Below, one piece after another: positions 1-8,172 of a stretch of DNA of 64,000 nucleotides. A program made the position numbers and the translations under genes. The number at the start of each line of letters is the position of its first letter. The first letter of the stretch is position 1. Under the pieces are notes generated by a model. It saw only the letters and a program-made list of their open reading frames with translations, was not told where the DNA came from and did no database searches. This DNA is from Thioclava sediminum (lineage in GTDB: Bacteria; Pseudomonadota; Alphaproteobacteria; Rhodobacterales; Rhodobacteraceae). The stretch is taken from NCBI RefSeq assembly GCF_002020355.1, contig NZ_MPZV01000001.1, positions 1,364,001 through 1,428,000 on the forward strand, read 5' to 3'.

Positions 1-897
1 CTCTTCGATGACCGCCTTGCATAGGCCGGTCAGCGCCGCGATGTCCGAGCCAGCTTTGAGTTGGTGATACTGGTCGGAAATCTTGGTCTCGCGGCCCGTC
101 GCCATATCGTAGAGGTTCTGCGGATCGACGAAGCTGACGAGCCCCTGCTCTTTCACCGGGTTGAAGGTGACGATCTTCGCGCCCCGATCCTTCGCCGCCT
201 TCAGTGGATGCAGGAAGCGTGGCGAGTTGGTGCCGGGGTTCTGTCCGAAGAAGAAGTAGCAATCGGTCTCTTCGAGGTCTTCCCAAAGCACCGTGCCCAC
301 CGACGAGCCGATCACCTTCTTCAGGCCGACCGACGTCGTCTCGTGACACATATTCGAACTTTGCGGCAGGTTGTTGTTGCCATAGGCGCGGGCCATCAGC
401 GCCCAGAGATAGCTGGCCTCCAGACCCGCATGGCCCGATGAGTAGAACACGACTTCCTTCTTCGGCAGACCTTTCAGGATCGACCCGATCTCGGAAAAGG
501 CCTCGTCCCAGCTCACCTCGACATAGCGATCGGTGGCGCGATCAAAGCGCATCGGCGCAGTCAGACGGCCGGTCTTTTCCAGCTCATGATCGGACCAGTC
601 CATCAGGTCCGAGACCGTGTGATCGTCCCAGAACTCGGGCGTGTGGCGCGACTTGGTCATCTCCCACAGCGTCGCCTTCGCCCCGTTCTCGCAGAATTCG
701 AACGGGTGGTAATTGGCGGGTTTCGGGAAAGCACAGGACGAGCACATGAGACCGCCCGGTTTGTTCTGACGCTCCAGCTCGCGCAGCACATCCGGCGAGG
801 GCCAGGAGTCGCCAAAGACCCGGGCAATGCCCCGCATCGAGCCCCAACCACCGGAGGGGCCGCTTTCTTCGGGTAGTTTATCAAGCTTGTCAGACAT
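1..897 (-). CDS. FdhF/YdeP-family molybdopterin oxidoreductase, N-terminal 299 codons (runs off the window)
   Basis: The minus-strand frame is open from an ATG at 897 to the window edge, so the C-terminal part is missing. The product starts MSDKLDKLPEESGPSGGWGS and carries an N-terminal Cys pair (CSSC) at about residues 52-55, followed by 'FCENGAKATLWEMTKSR' and 'VFYSSGHAGLEASYLWALMA', which resemble the formate-dehydrogenase-like YdeP/FdhF group of bis-MGD oxidoreductases. A GGAGGAG ribosome site lies about 9 bases upstream of the ATG. Members of this family are cytoplasmic; YdeP is linked to acid resistance in Escherichia coli, and no substrate can be assigned here. The upstream leader holds a GC-rich hairpin. 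The family call is fairly safe, but formate as substrate is not shown. Confidence 0.8.
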   Translation of the reverse strand, partial: MSDKLDKLPEESGPSGGWGSMRGIARVFGDSWPSPDVLRELERQNKPGGLMCSSCAFPKPANYHPFEFCENGAKATLWEMTKSRHTPEFWDDHTVSDLMDWSDHELEKTGRLTAPMRFDRATDRYVEVSWDEAFSEIGSILKGLPKKEVVFYSSGHAGLEASYLWALMARAYGNNNLPQSSNMCHETTSVGLKKVIGSSVGTVLWEDLEETDCYFFFGQNPGTNSPRFLHPLKAAKDRGAKIVTFNPVKEQGLVSFVDPQNLYDMATGRETKISDQYHQLKAGSDIAALTGLCKAVIEE

Positions 898-938
898 GGC
901 GCGTCGCTCCTCCGGGGTCGATCCGCGCATATGAAATT

Positions 939-962
939 GCGCGCGCCCCGAGGGGCGCGCGC
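939..962 (-). terminator. GC-rich perfect hairpin between cydB and the FdhF/YdeP gene
   Basis: An 11-bp perfect inverted repeat (GCGCGCGCCCC / GGGGCGCGCGC) has a 2-base centre. It lies downstream of cydB and in the leader of the next minus-strand gene. No clear T-run follows, so it could be a weak terminator or a leader structure. A second small hairpin (GCAGAG / CTCTGC, 987-1005) lies closer to cydB. Confidence 0.45.
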
Positions 963-1083
963 AGGCCAGCCGACCGGCTGAAGACCGCAGAGGGAAAGGC
1001 TCTGCTTATGATGCGCGGGATGTTGGTCACATCGTTCCAACCCTGCCTGCGCCCGGTCGGTTCCAGCCGTCCCGTAGTCTCAC

Positions 1084-2097
1084 TCAGTAGTGATGCTCAT
1101 GCTCCGATGTCTTGCCGCGGAACACCCAATAGGCATAGGCCGTATAGGCGAAAATGATCGGCAGGAAGATCGCCGCACCGACCAGAATGAAGCCCTGCGA
1201 CATTGCCGTGGTCGACGCCTCGCGGATCGTGATCGAGGCGGGCACGATATAGGGGAAGATCGAAAGGCCGAGCCCCGCGAAACACAGGACGAAGATCGCG
1301 ATACCGGACAGGTAGGCGACCACGCCTCGATCCGAGCGGATCGCGGTCCAGTAGCCGAAGCCCGCCACCATCAGCAAAAGCGGCACCACGGCGCTCCAGA
1401 TGACGCCCGGCCACTGGAACCAGCGGTGATAATATTCGGGATGCAGGAATGGCGTCGCGAGCGAGGCGAGAGCGATAAACCCGAGTGTCACGATCAGCGA
1501 CACCTGCCCGACGCGCCGCGCGAGATCATAGAGCCCGTGCGAGGTCTTGATGACGAGCCAGGCCGAGCCCAGCATCACATAGCCCGCGACCAGCGCCAGC
1601 GCCGTGCCGAGCGAGAACCAGCTGACCCAGTCGAACGGGCCGCCGGTGAAGGTACGGTCGGTCACTTCGGGGCCGCGCAGCAGCCCGCCGAGGATCGCGC
1701 CCTGCGCCAGCGTCGCGATCAGCGAGCCGCCGAAGAACGCCTTGTCCCAGAGCTTCTGCCAGCGCCGGGTCTTGCCGCGAAACTCGAAGGCCACGCCACG
1801 AAAGGCGAGCGAGAGCAGCATGATGATGATCGGAACGTAAAGCGCGTTCAGGATGATCCCGTAAGCCAGCGGGAAGACGGCGAGCAGACCGCCGCCCCCC
1901 ATCACCAACCATGTCTCGTTACCGTCCCAGACCGGCGCGACCGAATTCATCGCGCGGGTGCGGTTCTCCTCAGAGCCGAGGAAGGGAAAGAGGATGCCGA
2001 TGCCGAGGTCGAACCCGTCGAGCACCACATAGGTCAGGATCGCGAAGGCGATGATCGCGGCCCAGATGTCGGGCAGATAATGGGCGAAGCCGCTCAT
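1084..2097 (-). CDS. cydB: Cytochrome bd-type quinol oxidase subunit II
   Basis: This 337-residue integral membrane protein of the CydB/CioB family has an N-terminus 'DIWAAIIAFAILTYVVLDGF' followed by 'DLGIGILFPFLG', which is the family hallmark, and about eight to nine hydrophobic segments. With CydA it forms the bd-type terminal oxidase that oxidises quinol and reduces oxygen to water without pumping protons, typically at low oxygen or when haem-copper oxidases are inhibited. Its ATG overlaps the cydA stop by four bases (ATGA), so translation is probably coupled. The C-terminus ends in a His-rich EHEHHY. No CydX-like small ORF follows. Because the partner has a short Q-loop, cioB would be an equally valid name. 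Confidence 0.95.
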   Translation of the reverse strand: MSGFAHYLPDIWAAIIAFAILTYVVLDGFDLGIGILFPFLGSEENRTRAMNSVAPVWDGNETWLVMGGGGLLAVFPLAYGIILNALYVPIIIMLLSLAFRGVAFEFRGKTRRWQKLWDKAFFGGSLIATLAQGAILGGLLRGPEVTDRTFTGGPFDWVSWFSLGTALALVAGYVMLGSAWLVIKTSHGLYDLARRVGQVSLIVTLGFIALASLATPFLHPEYYHRWFQWPGVIWSAVVPLLLMVAGFGYWTAIRSDRGVVAYLSGIAIFVLCFAGLGLSIFPYIVPASITIREASTTAMSQGFILVGAAIFLPIIFAYTAYAYWVFRGKTSEHEHHY

Positions 2098-3512
2098 ACG
2101 TGGGCCTCCTCTTTCTCGGTCGTCACATCATTGGCGAGCATCGCGCCCGCCACGCCGCCGGCGCGCTGCGGCGTGTTCTCCACCGGCTCCGCCGACTCCG
2201 GCCCGCGCCGCATCAGTCGCAGCAGGTAGAAGGTGCCCGAGCCGAACAGGAAGGCATAAACGACCACGAAGCCGATCAGCGCCGCCCAGGCTGCGCCATG
2301 GCTGAGGTTAGACACCGACTCCGCCGTCGTGAAATGGCCATAGACCGTATAGGGCTGGCGGCCGAATTCGGTGGTGAACCAGCCCATGATGATCGCGAGG
2401 AACCCTCCCGGCGCGAAGACCAGCGCCACTTTGTGGAACAGCCCCGGCTCGTGCAGGCGCTTGCGCCACATCAGCCAGCCGCCCCAAAGCCCGATCGCGG
2501 CGAAGGCAAAGCCGAGCCCCACCATGATCCGGAAGGTGAAGAAGACGATCGTCATCGGCGGGCGTTCATCGGCCGGGAAGTCCCCGAGGCCGGGCACTTC
2601 GCCGTCGAGCGAGTGCGTCAGGATCAGCGAGGACGCATAGGGCACCTCGATCTTGTAATCGGTGCGCTCCTGGCTCGGGTTCGGGATGCCGAACAGGATC
2701 AGGCCTGCGCCCTTACTGGTCTCCCAATGGCCTTCCATCGCCGCGATCTTGGCGGGCTGGTGTTCGAGCGTGTTGAGCCCGTGCTGGTCGCCTGCGAAAA
2801 TCTGGATCGGCGCGGTCACGAGGATCATCGCCACCGCCATGCGGAACATCGTACGCACCGCGTCATCCGCCGTGCCCTTGATGTGATGCCAAGCCCCGAC
2901 CCCAGCCACGACGAGCGCCGTGGTCAGGTAGGCCGCCAGCACCATGTGCACGAAGCGATAGGGCAGCGAGGGATTGAAGATCACCTCCCACCAGTTCTGC
3001 GGGATGAATTGGCCGACATCGTTCATCGCGAAGCCTGCGGGCGTCTGCATCCAGCTGTTCACGGAGAGGATCCAGAAGGCCGAGAGCAACGTACCGAAGG
3101 CCACCATCGTCACGGCGAACATGTAGATCCACTTGTTCACCCGGTTGCGCCCGAAGAGCATGATCCCGAGGAAGCCCGCCTCGAGGAAGAAGGCGGTCAT
3201 AACCTCGTAGCCCATCAGCGGCCCGATCACCGGTCCCGCCTTGTCAGAGAAATGCGCGAAATTCAGGCCGAACTCATAAGACATCACGACGCCCGAGACG
3301 ACGCCCATCCCGAAGACCACCGCGAAGATGTGTTTCCAGAACTCGAAGATCCTCAGGAAGACCTCCTTGCCGGTAATCATCCGCAGGGCTTCCAGCACCA
3401 TCAGGTAACTTGCCGTCCCGATGGAGAAGGCTGGAAAGACGATATGCGCCGAGACGACGAAGGCGAATTGCGCCCGCGCCAGATCGAGTGTCGGTATGTC
3501 GAAAATGCTCAT
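2094..3512 (-). CDS. cydA: Cytochrome bd-type quinol oxidase subunit I, short Q-loop (CioA-like)
   Basis: The product has 472 residues from the ATG at 3512 (MSIFDIPTLDLARAQFAF). Twenty extra upstream codons are open but do not resemble the family. The haem-ligand region 'FVVSAHIVFPAF' near the N-terminus, 'RFVHMVLAAYL' mid-protein and the quinol-site motif 'GRQPYTVYGHF' are present. E. coli CydA is about 520 residues with a long Q-loop; the shorter length here fits the cyanide-insensitive CioA branch. It forms a two-gene operon with cydB. No FNR-like TTGAT-N4-ATCAA box is visible in the 165 bases upstream, so its oxygen control is not evident from sequence. Confidence 0.95.
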   Translation of the reverse strand: MSIFDIPTLDLARAQFAFVVSAHIVFPAFSIGTASYLMVLEALRMITGKEVFLRIFEFWKHIFAVVFGMGVVSGVVMSYEFGLNFAHFSDKAGPVIGPLMGYEVMTAFFLEAGFLGIMLFGRNRVNKWIYMFAVTMVAFGTLLSAFWILSVNSWMQTPAGFAMNDVGQFIPQNWWEVIFNPSLPYRFVHMVLAAYLTTALVVAGVGAWHHIKGTADDAVRTMFRMAVAMILVTAPIQIFAGDQHGLNTLEHQPAKIAAMEGHWETSKGAGLILFGIPNPSQERTDYKIEVPYASSLILTHSLDGEVPGLGDFPADERPPMTIVFFTFRIMVGLGFAFAAIGLWGGWLMWRKRLHEPGLFHKVALVFAPGGFLAIIMGWFTTEFGRQPYTVYGHFTTAESVSNLSHGAAWAALIGFVVVYAFLFGSGTFYLLRLMRRGPESAEPVENTPQRAGGVAGAMLANDVTTEKEEAHV

Positions 3513-3621
3513 GGCCGTCCGCGTTTCTGCACGTTGCGTGATAAGAACTAGACTTGCCCAAGGATACGGCAACCGCCGGAACGTGGTTCTAAGCCCAACT
3601 GGGACGGGTTGTCGCAGCCAA

Positions 3622-3655
3622 AGAAAAAAGCCCGCACGGAGATCCGCACGGGCTT
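3622..3655 (-). terminator. Rho-independent terminator of the ectABC-ask_ect operon
   Basis: Read on the minus strand, AAGCCCG pairs with CGGGCTT. Inside are a 2x2 internal loop and three further pairs around an AGAT-type loop, and the stem is followed directly by TTTTTTCTTT. It starts 22 bases after the ask_ect stop codon, a classic intrinsic terminator layout. Confidence 0.85.
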
Positions 3656-3677
3656 CATCAGTTCAATGTCGCTTATT

Positions 3678-5108
3678 TCAGGCGACTTGTTTGAGGGCGC
3701 TTTCTTCCGGGATGAACTCCTCATGGAGCGCCTTGATAACGGGTTTCAGATCACCGCGTTCGAGCACGAACTGCACATCGACATTGCGCGGACCTTGGGT
3801 CGCGCCGAGGCTTTCCATGCCGTCCTTGGCGATTGCCTGCAGACCCCGGGTCAGAACCGAGAGGCCCTTCAGGTCACGCCCGATGACCGAAGCCATCGAG
3901 AGCATCCGCGCCGAGATTTCCGCCGACGGGTAGATTTCGCAGAGGTCCTTCTCGACCTTCTGGAGCACTTCGATCGGCGCGTCGACATAGTGGGTGATCG
4001 TGTTCGCGTTCGACGCTTTCGACACGATGCGCACGCCATGACGCGTCAGCACTTCGAGGATCTTGGCGTCGTAACCCTTCACGCCGACCATGTCCTGCTC
4101 GAACACTTCCAGCGCGATGATATCGAGCCCGGTCACCATCTCGACCGCCGCTTCCTTGGCAGGCTTGTCGTCGATCAGCGTACCCGGATCGCCCGGGTCG
4201 AACGCGTTGGTGACGCGCAGCGGAACATCCGCCTGGCGCAGGGTCTTGGCGGCTTTCGGGTGGATCGCCTCCATGCCCATGTTCGACATCTGGTCGGCCA
4301 CGTCATAGTTCGTGTGACCCAGCTTGCGCACCTTGCCTTCGCCCACCAGCTTCGGGTCGGCAGAGGACAGGTGGAATTCCTTGTGGATGATCGCCTCGCG
4401 CGCGCCGGTGAGGGCTGCGAGCTTGGAGAAGGTCACCTCGGAATAGCCACGGTCGAATTCCCGCATCAGGCCTTCGGCGCATTGCGCATAGCCCGTCACG
4501 ATCGGCATCTCGGTCGCGGGGTCGACATCCTTCATCGCCCCCATGATCCGGCCTTCGAGGTCGTGATCGGTCTCGTCGCGCCAACCGGAGAGGTCGACGA
4601 GACGTGCGTTCACGCCGTTGCGCTGCAGCAGGAGCGTGGTGACGAAAGCGGAATGCGCCTCGCCCAGACCCGACAGCAGCTCGCGGATCTGCAGCATATG
4701 CTGCGAGAGGCGGAAGTGCCCGTAGGAGCACAGGCGCTGCAGGTCGATCAGGCAATTGCGCGCGCCTTCGATACGCTCACGCACGAATTCGGTGGCCTGC
4801 GCGATGTCGCCCGGATGCGTCAGCACGCTCTCATGAGCTTCGACCATCGCCGACGAGACGCGGCTCAGCGCCTCGTGCCAGCCATGTTCGCTATCGGCCT
4901 TGGCGAATTGCGCATAGACGCCCGCCTCGCCCGACTTCTTATGTTCGAGCAGCAGATTGGTGATGCCACCAAACGCAGAGACGACGAAAATGCGGTTGTA
5001 AAGATCGGCGCCCTTGCGGTCTCCGATGAACAGCGTGTCGAGCAACTCGTCCACGCGGCTCATCGAGGTGCCGCCAATCTTTTCGACTGTGTGATTCTGG
5101 TGGGTCAA
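3678..5108 (-). CDS. ask_ect: Ectoine-operon aspartate kinase (Ask_Ect)
   Basis: The protein has 476 residues if read from a TTG at 5108. The start was chosen because AGGGGG lies five bases upstream of this TTG and because the N-terminus then reads THQNHTVEKIGGTSMSR, aligning with known Ask_Ect proteins; longer open codons upstream would run deep into ectC. It phosphorylates L-aspartate, feeding aspartate semialdehyde into ectoine synthesis. The kinase domain (KIGGTSM, 'IVTGYAQCAEGLMREFDRGY') is followed by C-terminal ACT-type segments. It is the last gene of the ect operon, 10 bases after the ectC stop, and precedes a strong terminator. The family is described as less feedback-inhibited than LysC; a separate lysC lies at 20829-22082. 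Confidence 0.93.
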   Translation of the reverse strand: MTHQNHTVEKIGGTSMSRVDELLDTLFIGDRKGADLYNRIFVVSAFGGITNLLLEHKKSGEAGVYAQFAKADSEHGWHEALSRVSSAMVEAHESVLTHPGDIAQATEFVRERIEGARNCLIDLQRLCSYGHFRLSQHMLQIRELLSGLGEAHSAFVTTLLLQRNGVNARLVDLSGWRDETDHDLEGRIMGAMKDVDPATEMPIVTGYAQCAEGLMREFDRGYSEVTFSKLAALTGAREAIIHKEFHLSSADPKLVGEGKVRKLGHTNYDVADQMSNMGMEAIHPKAAKTLRQADVPLRVTNAFDPGDPGTLIDDKPAKEAAVEMVTGLDIIALEVFEQDMVGVKGYDAKILEVLTRHGVRIVSKASNANTITHYVDAPIEVLQKVEKDLCEIYPSAEISARMLSMASVIGRDLKGLSVLTRGLQAIAKDGMESLGATQGPRNVDVQFVLERGDLKPVIKALHEEFIPEESALKQVA

Positions 5109-5118
5109 TTTGGCCCCC

Positions 5119-5520
5119 TTACGAATTTTCCAGTTCTTCGGCCGGCGCATACGAGCCGTCCTCACGGTGAACCTCGTTACCGGTCACCGGCGGGTTGAAG
5201 CAGCAAGCCATGACGAGGTCTTCGTCACCTGCGACCAGACGATGGTGGTCGTTCAGGTTCAGCGCATACATGACACCCGGCTTGATTTCGTGGCGCGTGC
5301 CGTTGTCGAGCTCGGTGATGTGGCCGTTGCCCGAGATGCAGTAGACGCTCTCGAAATGGTGCTTGTAGTGGAACGTGTGGTCCGAACCTGCCTTCAGCGT
5401 GGTGATGTGGAAGCTGAAGCCCATCTTGTCGTCGGCGAGCAGCATGCGCACGCTGCTCCAATCGGCGTCGGACACGTCGCGGTCGGTGTTTTTAAGCTTG
5501 TTGAAATCACGAACGATCAT
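5119..5520 (-). CDS. ectC: L-ectoine synthase
   Basis: This 133-residue cupin catalyses cyclisation of N-gamma-acetyl-diaminobutyrate to ectoine. The start MIVRDFNKLKNTDRDVS and the cupin segments 'HTFHYKHHFESVYCISGNG' and 'GVMYALNLNDHHRL' match the EctC family, including the His/Glu/Tyr residues of the metal site. It sits third in the ectA-ectB-ectC-ask_ect operon, 53 bases after ectB. Length and full-length similarity are normal for the family. No ectD hydroxylase follows, so 5-hydroxyectoine synthesis is not encoded here. Confidence 0.97.
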   Translation of the reverse strand: MIVRDFNKLKNTDRDVSDADWSSVRMLLADDKMGFSFHITTLKAGSDHTFHYKHHFESVYCISGNGHITELDNGTRHEIKPGVMYALNLNDHHRLVAGDEDLVMACCFNPPVTGNEVHREDGSYAPAEELENS

Positions 5521-5573
5521 GTGATGTGTCTCCGTATCTGAATTTCTTGGTCGCTGGGTGAGGCAGCGGCGGA

Positions 5574-6860
5574 TTATTCCGCCGCGATGTCCGTGCGCTC
5601 GCCCGTCACCTCGGTGGCGGCTTCGCGCAGGATTTCCAGACCCTTGCGGAATTGTTCCATCGGCGTGGTCAGCGGTGCGAGAACTTTCACGACCTGGTCG
5701 TCATTGCCCGACGTCTCGATCACGAGACCTTTCTCGAAGCAGCGACCGCAGATCGCCGAAGCCAGTTCGCCGGTGCCGACATCGACACCCTGCATCAGAC
5801 CACGGCCCTTGAGGAAGGCACCCGGCACGAGATCGGCCACAGCGGCCAGACCTTCACGCAGGACGTCCGATTTCACGGCCAGTTCCTTCTGGAACTTGTC
5901 GTCGGCCCAGAACTTCTCGATCGCCACGGTGGCGGTCACGAAGGCATGGGTGTTGCCGCGGAAGGTACCGTTATGCTCGGCCGGGCCGAACACGTCGTAG
6001 TCGGGACGCACCAGAACCAGCGCCATCGGCATGCCGAAGCCCGAGATCGACTTCGCCTGGGTCACGACGTCCGGCATCACGTCCATCTCCTCGAAGGAGA
6101 AGAAGGTGCCGGTGCGGCCGCAGCCAGCCTGAATGTCGTCGATGATGAACAGCGCACCGTGCTTGCGGGCGACTTGCTCGACGCCTTTCACGAATTCCGG
6201 GCTTGCGGCGTTGAGACCGCCCTCGCCCTGAACCGTCTCCAGCATGATCGCCGCCGGAGCGTCGATACCGCCCGAGGCGTCCGAGAGCATCTGGTCGAGC
6301 AGCGCGACCGAATCCACACCATCGGCATAGGCGTCGTACGGCATGCGGGTCACGCCATGCGTGTCCATGCCGGCGCCACCGCGGTGGTAACCGTTACCGG
6401 TCGCCGCCAGCGCACCCATGGTCACGCCATGGAAGCCGTTGGTGAAGGCAATGATGTTGGTGCGGCCGGTCGCTTTGCGCGCGATCTTCATCGCGGCTTC
6501 GACGGCGTTCGCACCGGTCGGGCCGATGAACATCAGCTTATGGTCCATGCCGCGCGGTGCGAGGATATGCTCCTCGAAAGCGCTCAGGAACTTGGCCTTG
6601 CTGTCGGTGTGCAGGTCGAGCGCGTGACCCATCTTGTTCTCGGTCAGGTGCTCGATCAGCGCCTGCTTCATGTCCGGGTCGTTATGCCCGTAGTTCAGCG
6701 ACGAGCAACCGGCGAGGAAGTCGATATAGGTGTTGCCCTCGGCGTCGGTCAGTTCCGAGCCTTGCGCGCTGGTGAAAACGGTATCGAAGCCACGGCAGTA
6801 GGAGCGGGCCTCAGATTCGCGTTGGGTAAAGATCGTTTTATCCGTCGAATGAACGGTCAT
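5574..6860 (-). CDS. ectB: Diaminobutyrate--2-oxoglutarate transaminase
   Basis: The start was set at the ATG at 6860 (MTVHSTDKTIFTQRESEARS, 428 aa) because GGAG lies six bases upstream; another ATG at 6872 lacks a ribosome site. This class-III PLP aminotransferase transfers an amino group from glutamate to aspartate semialdehyde, giving L-2,4-diaminobutyrate. Family marks are 'FLAGCSSLNYGHNDP', 'FIDDIQAGCGRTG' and 'DVVTQAKSISGFGMP', the last containing the PLP lysine. It is the second gene of the ectoine operon, 48 bases after ectA. Confidence 0.97.
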   Translation of the reverse strand: MTVHSTDKTIFTQRESEARSYCRGFDTVFTSAQGSELTDAEGNTYIDFLAGCSSLNYGHNDPDMKQALIEHLTENKMGHALDLHTDSKAKFLSAFEEHILAPRGMDHKLMFIGPTGANAVEAAMKIARKATGRTNIIAFTNGFHGVTMGALAATGNGYHRGGAGMDTHGVTRMPYDAYADGVDSVALLDQMLSDASGGIDAPAAIMLETVQGEGGLNAASPEFVKGVEQVARKHGALFIIDDIQAGCGRTGTFFSFEEMDVMPDVVTQAKSISGFGMPMALVLVRPDYDVFGPAEHNGTFRGNTHAFVTATVAIEKFWADDKFQKELAVKSDVLREGLAAVADLVPGAFLKGRGLMQGVDVGTGELASAICGRCFEKGLVIETSGNDDQVVKVLAPLTTPMEQFRKGLEILREAATEVTGERTDIAAE

Positions 6861-6908
6861 GGGGGACTCCATAGAATTGGGGGAATGAGGAGGGTGCGCG
6901 GCCTGAGA

Positions 6909-7439
6909 TCAGGCGGCGGCACGCGCCTCCTCGGGGAAGGTGATGGTGACCATATGCTCGGTCGAGGCATGGCCGTCGAAATGGTCTTCTTCGTGGAAGT
7001 GCGCCTCATCGGTCAGCTCGCCGCCCATCGAACGTGCGAAGGAGCGGAAGAGCGCCCAGCTCGCTTCGTTGCTTTCGGTGATGGTCGTCTTCAACTTGGT
7101 GCAGTCTTCGGCGACGTCGCGCTGGATGAGGTGGCGCAGCATGCGCTTACCAAGGCCAAGACCGCGTGCGTCGGGGGAAACAGCCACTTGCCACACGAAG
7201 AACGTGTCCGGCTCGGACGGGGCGATGTAGCCCGAAATCCAGCCGACGACTTCGCCTTCGCGCTCCACGAGGACACAGGTGTCCCCGAAGTGATCGCACT
7301 GCAGAAGGTTGCAATACATCGAATTTTCATCAAGCGGCTTGCAGCGGCGGATCAGCTTCCAGATTTCGCTGCCGTCTTCGGACTCCGGCTTACGGAAGAC
7401 CAGTTTAGAACCCTTCTTGATCGACTCGACTTGCGGCAC
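6909..7439 (-). CDS. ectA: L-2,4-diaminobutyrate acetyltransferase
   Basis: A GTG start at 7439 gives 176 residues (PQVESIKKGSKLVFRKPES). It was preferred because GAGAGGAAAG lies just upstream and the length fits EctA proteins; an upstream GTG at 7502 would lie inside an operator-like palindrome. The GNAT fold is visible in 'VWQVAVSPDARGLGLGKRML' with the acetyl-CoA loop RGLGLG. It acetylates diaminobutyrate to the substrate of EctC. It is the first gene of the ect operon, divergent from ectR, so the 7440-7575 interval must hold its promoter and osmotic control sites. Confidence 0.95.
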   Translation of the reverse strand: MPQVESIKKGSKLVFRKPESEDGSEIWKLIRRCKPLDENSMYCNLLQCDHFGDTCVLVEREGEVVGWISGYIAPSEPDTFFVWQVAVSPDARGLGLGKRMLRHLIQRDVAEDCTKLKTTITESNEASWALFRSFARSMGGELTDEAHFHEEDHFDGHASTEHMVTITFPEEARAAA

Positions 7440-7481
7440 GGCTCTTTCCTCTCGTTTGCTTCGGTAGCCTAAGTAGTTCAT

Positions 7482-7502
7482 GTGGTCGAAAATTTCAACC
7501 AC
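7482..7502. promoter_or_regulatory. 21-bp palindrome upstream of ectA (candidate EctR operator)
   Basis: GTGGTCGAAAATTTCAACCAC is a 21-base near-palindrome in which nine of ten base pairs match across the centre. It lies 43 bases upstream of the ectA GTG in the ectA/ectR divergent region. MarR-family dimers bind palindromes of this size, so it is a candidate EctR site. The assignment is inferred from position and symmetry only. Confidence 0.5.
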
Positions 7503-7511
7503 CTAACTAAT

Positions 7512-7529
7512 GGAACCCGGAAAAGTTCC
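7512..7529. promoter_or_regulatory. Inverted repeat GGAAC-N8-GTTCC in the ectA/ectR region
   Basis: GGAAC and GTTCC form 5-bp arms separated by eight bases, ten bases from the 21-bp palindrome. It could be a second half of the control region or a hairpin in a leader. Support is symmetry alone. Confidence 0.3.
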
Positions 7530-7538
7530 GCTCATAGC

Positions 7539-7558
7539 CTTATATTCTTGCTTATAAG
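7539..7558. promoter_or_regulatory. CTTATA-N8-TATAAG inverted repeat before ectR
   Basis: CTTATATTCTTGCTTATAAG has perfect 6-bp arms and ends 17 bases before the ectR ATG. The AT-rich arms look like a -10 region (TATATT) overlapped by an operator, which would suit ectR autoregulation. EctR of methanotrophs is reported to bind an AT-rich pseudopalindrome in its divergent promoter; identity of this site is inference. Confidence 0.45.
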
Positions 7559-7575
7559 CCCTAAATACCATTAGC

Positions 7576-8172
7576 ATGACAAAGCAAATGAGTAAAAACG
7601 AACACGATAAACTTAGCAAAGCCAAGCAATTGCAGAGCACGGAACTCTCTGCGATACTGGGTCGTCTTGATAAAAAAGGGGCCCGCCGCCTGATGGAGCG
7701 TGTCGATACGAGCCTGATCGCTTTGCGTAGAATCCTGCGCGCGACCGAAATGTTCGGCCGCGACCTAGCCAAGGCTGCCGGGCTGACGCCTGCGCAGTTC
7801 CGCGTGCTGCAGGTGATTTCCGAAAAAGGTTGGTCCACACCGAAGGCGATCGCACAGCGCATGGGCGTGAGTCAGGCGACGATGACAGCGCTGATCGACA
7901 AGCTCGAGCGCAAGGGCATGGTGACCCGTCAGCGCTCCGAGCGGGATCGCCGTCAGACCGACATCGTGATTACCGAACTGGGCGCGAGTGCGATCGACGA
8001 GGCCCCCGACGCGCTGCAACAGATCTTCGTGCGCCGCTTCGAGGCGCTGGAAGACTGGGAGCAGGCGCAGATCATCGCATCGCTCGAGCGTGTGGCCTCG
8101 ATGCTCGACGCGCACGATATCGACGCGGCGCCGGTTCTGGACTGGGGCGACATCTCGGGCAAGCCGAACTGA
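7576..8172 (+). CDS. ectR: MarR-family regulator of ectoine genes (EctR-like)
   Basis: This 198-residue protein is divergent from ectA, the usual place for EctR. A winged-helix MarR core occupies about residues 50-150: 'AAGLTPAQFRVLQVISEKG' and 'QRMGVSQATMTALIDKLERK' form the DNA-binding helices and 'RSERDRRQTDIVIT' the wing. The lysine-rich N-terminal 25 residues are polar. EctR proteins repress ect transcription at low salt in the cases studied. Start choice is uncertain: ATG at 7576 and at 7588 are both possible and neither has a strong ribosome site, which suggests weak translation. Its stop abuts the stop of the convergent phosphoesterase gene. Confidence 0.88.
   Translation: MTKQMSKNEHDKLSKAKQLQSTELSAILGRLDKKGARRLMERVDTSLIALRRILRATEMFGRDLAKAAGLTPAQFRVLQVISEKGWSTPKAIAQRMGVSQATMTALIDKLERKGMVTRQRSERDRRQTDIVITELGASAIDEAPDALQQIFVRRFEALEDWEQAQIIASLERVASMLDAHDIDAAPVLDWGDISGKPN

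Noticed and set aside
898-1083. Possible cydX gene downstream of cydB
   Set aside because: No short membrane-span ORF with a ribosome site is present; only hairpins were seen.
3513-3677. FNR/Anr box upstream of cydA
   Set aside because: No TTGAT-N4-ATCAA or close variant found in the interval.
3678-7439. Ectoine hydroxylase (ectD) in the ect operon
   Set aside because: All frames between ectA and the terminator are accounted for by ectA, ectB, ectC and ask_ect; no dioxygenase motif is present.
5652-7472. A 606-codon + strand frame across ectB and ectA
   Set aside because: Mirror frame of two well-identified ectoine genes; composition is typical of antisense high-GC DNA.
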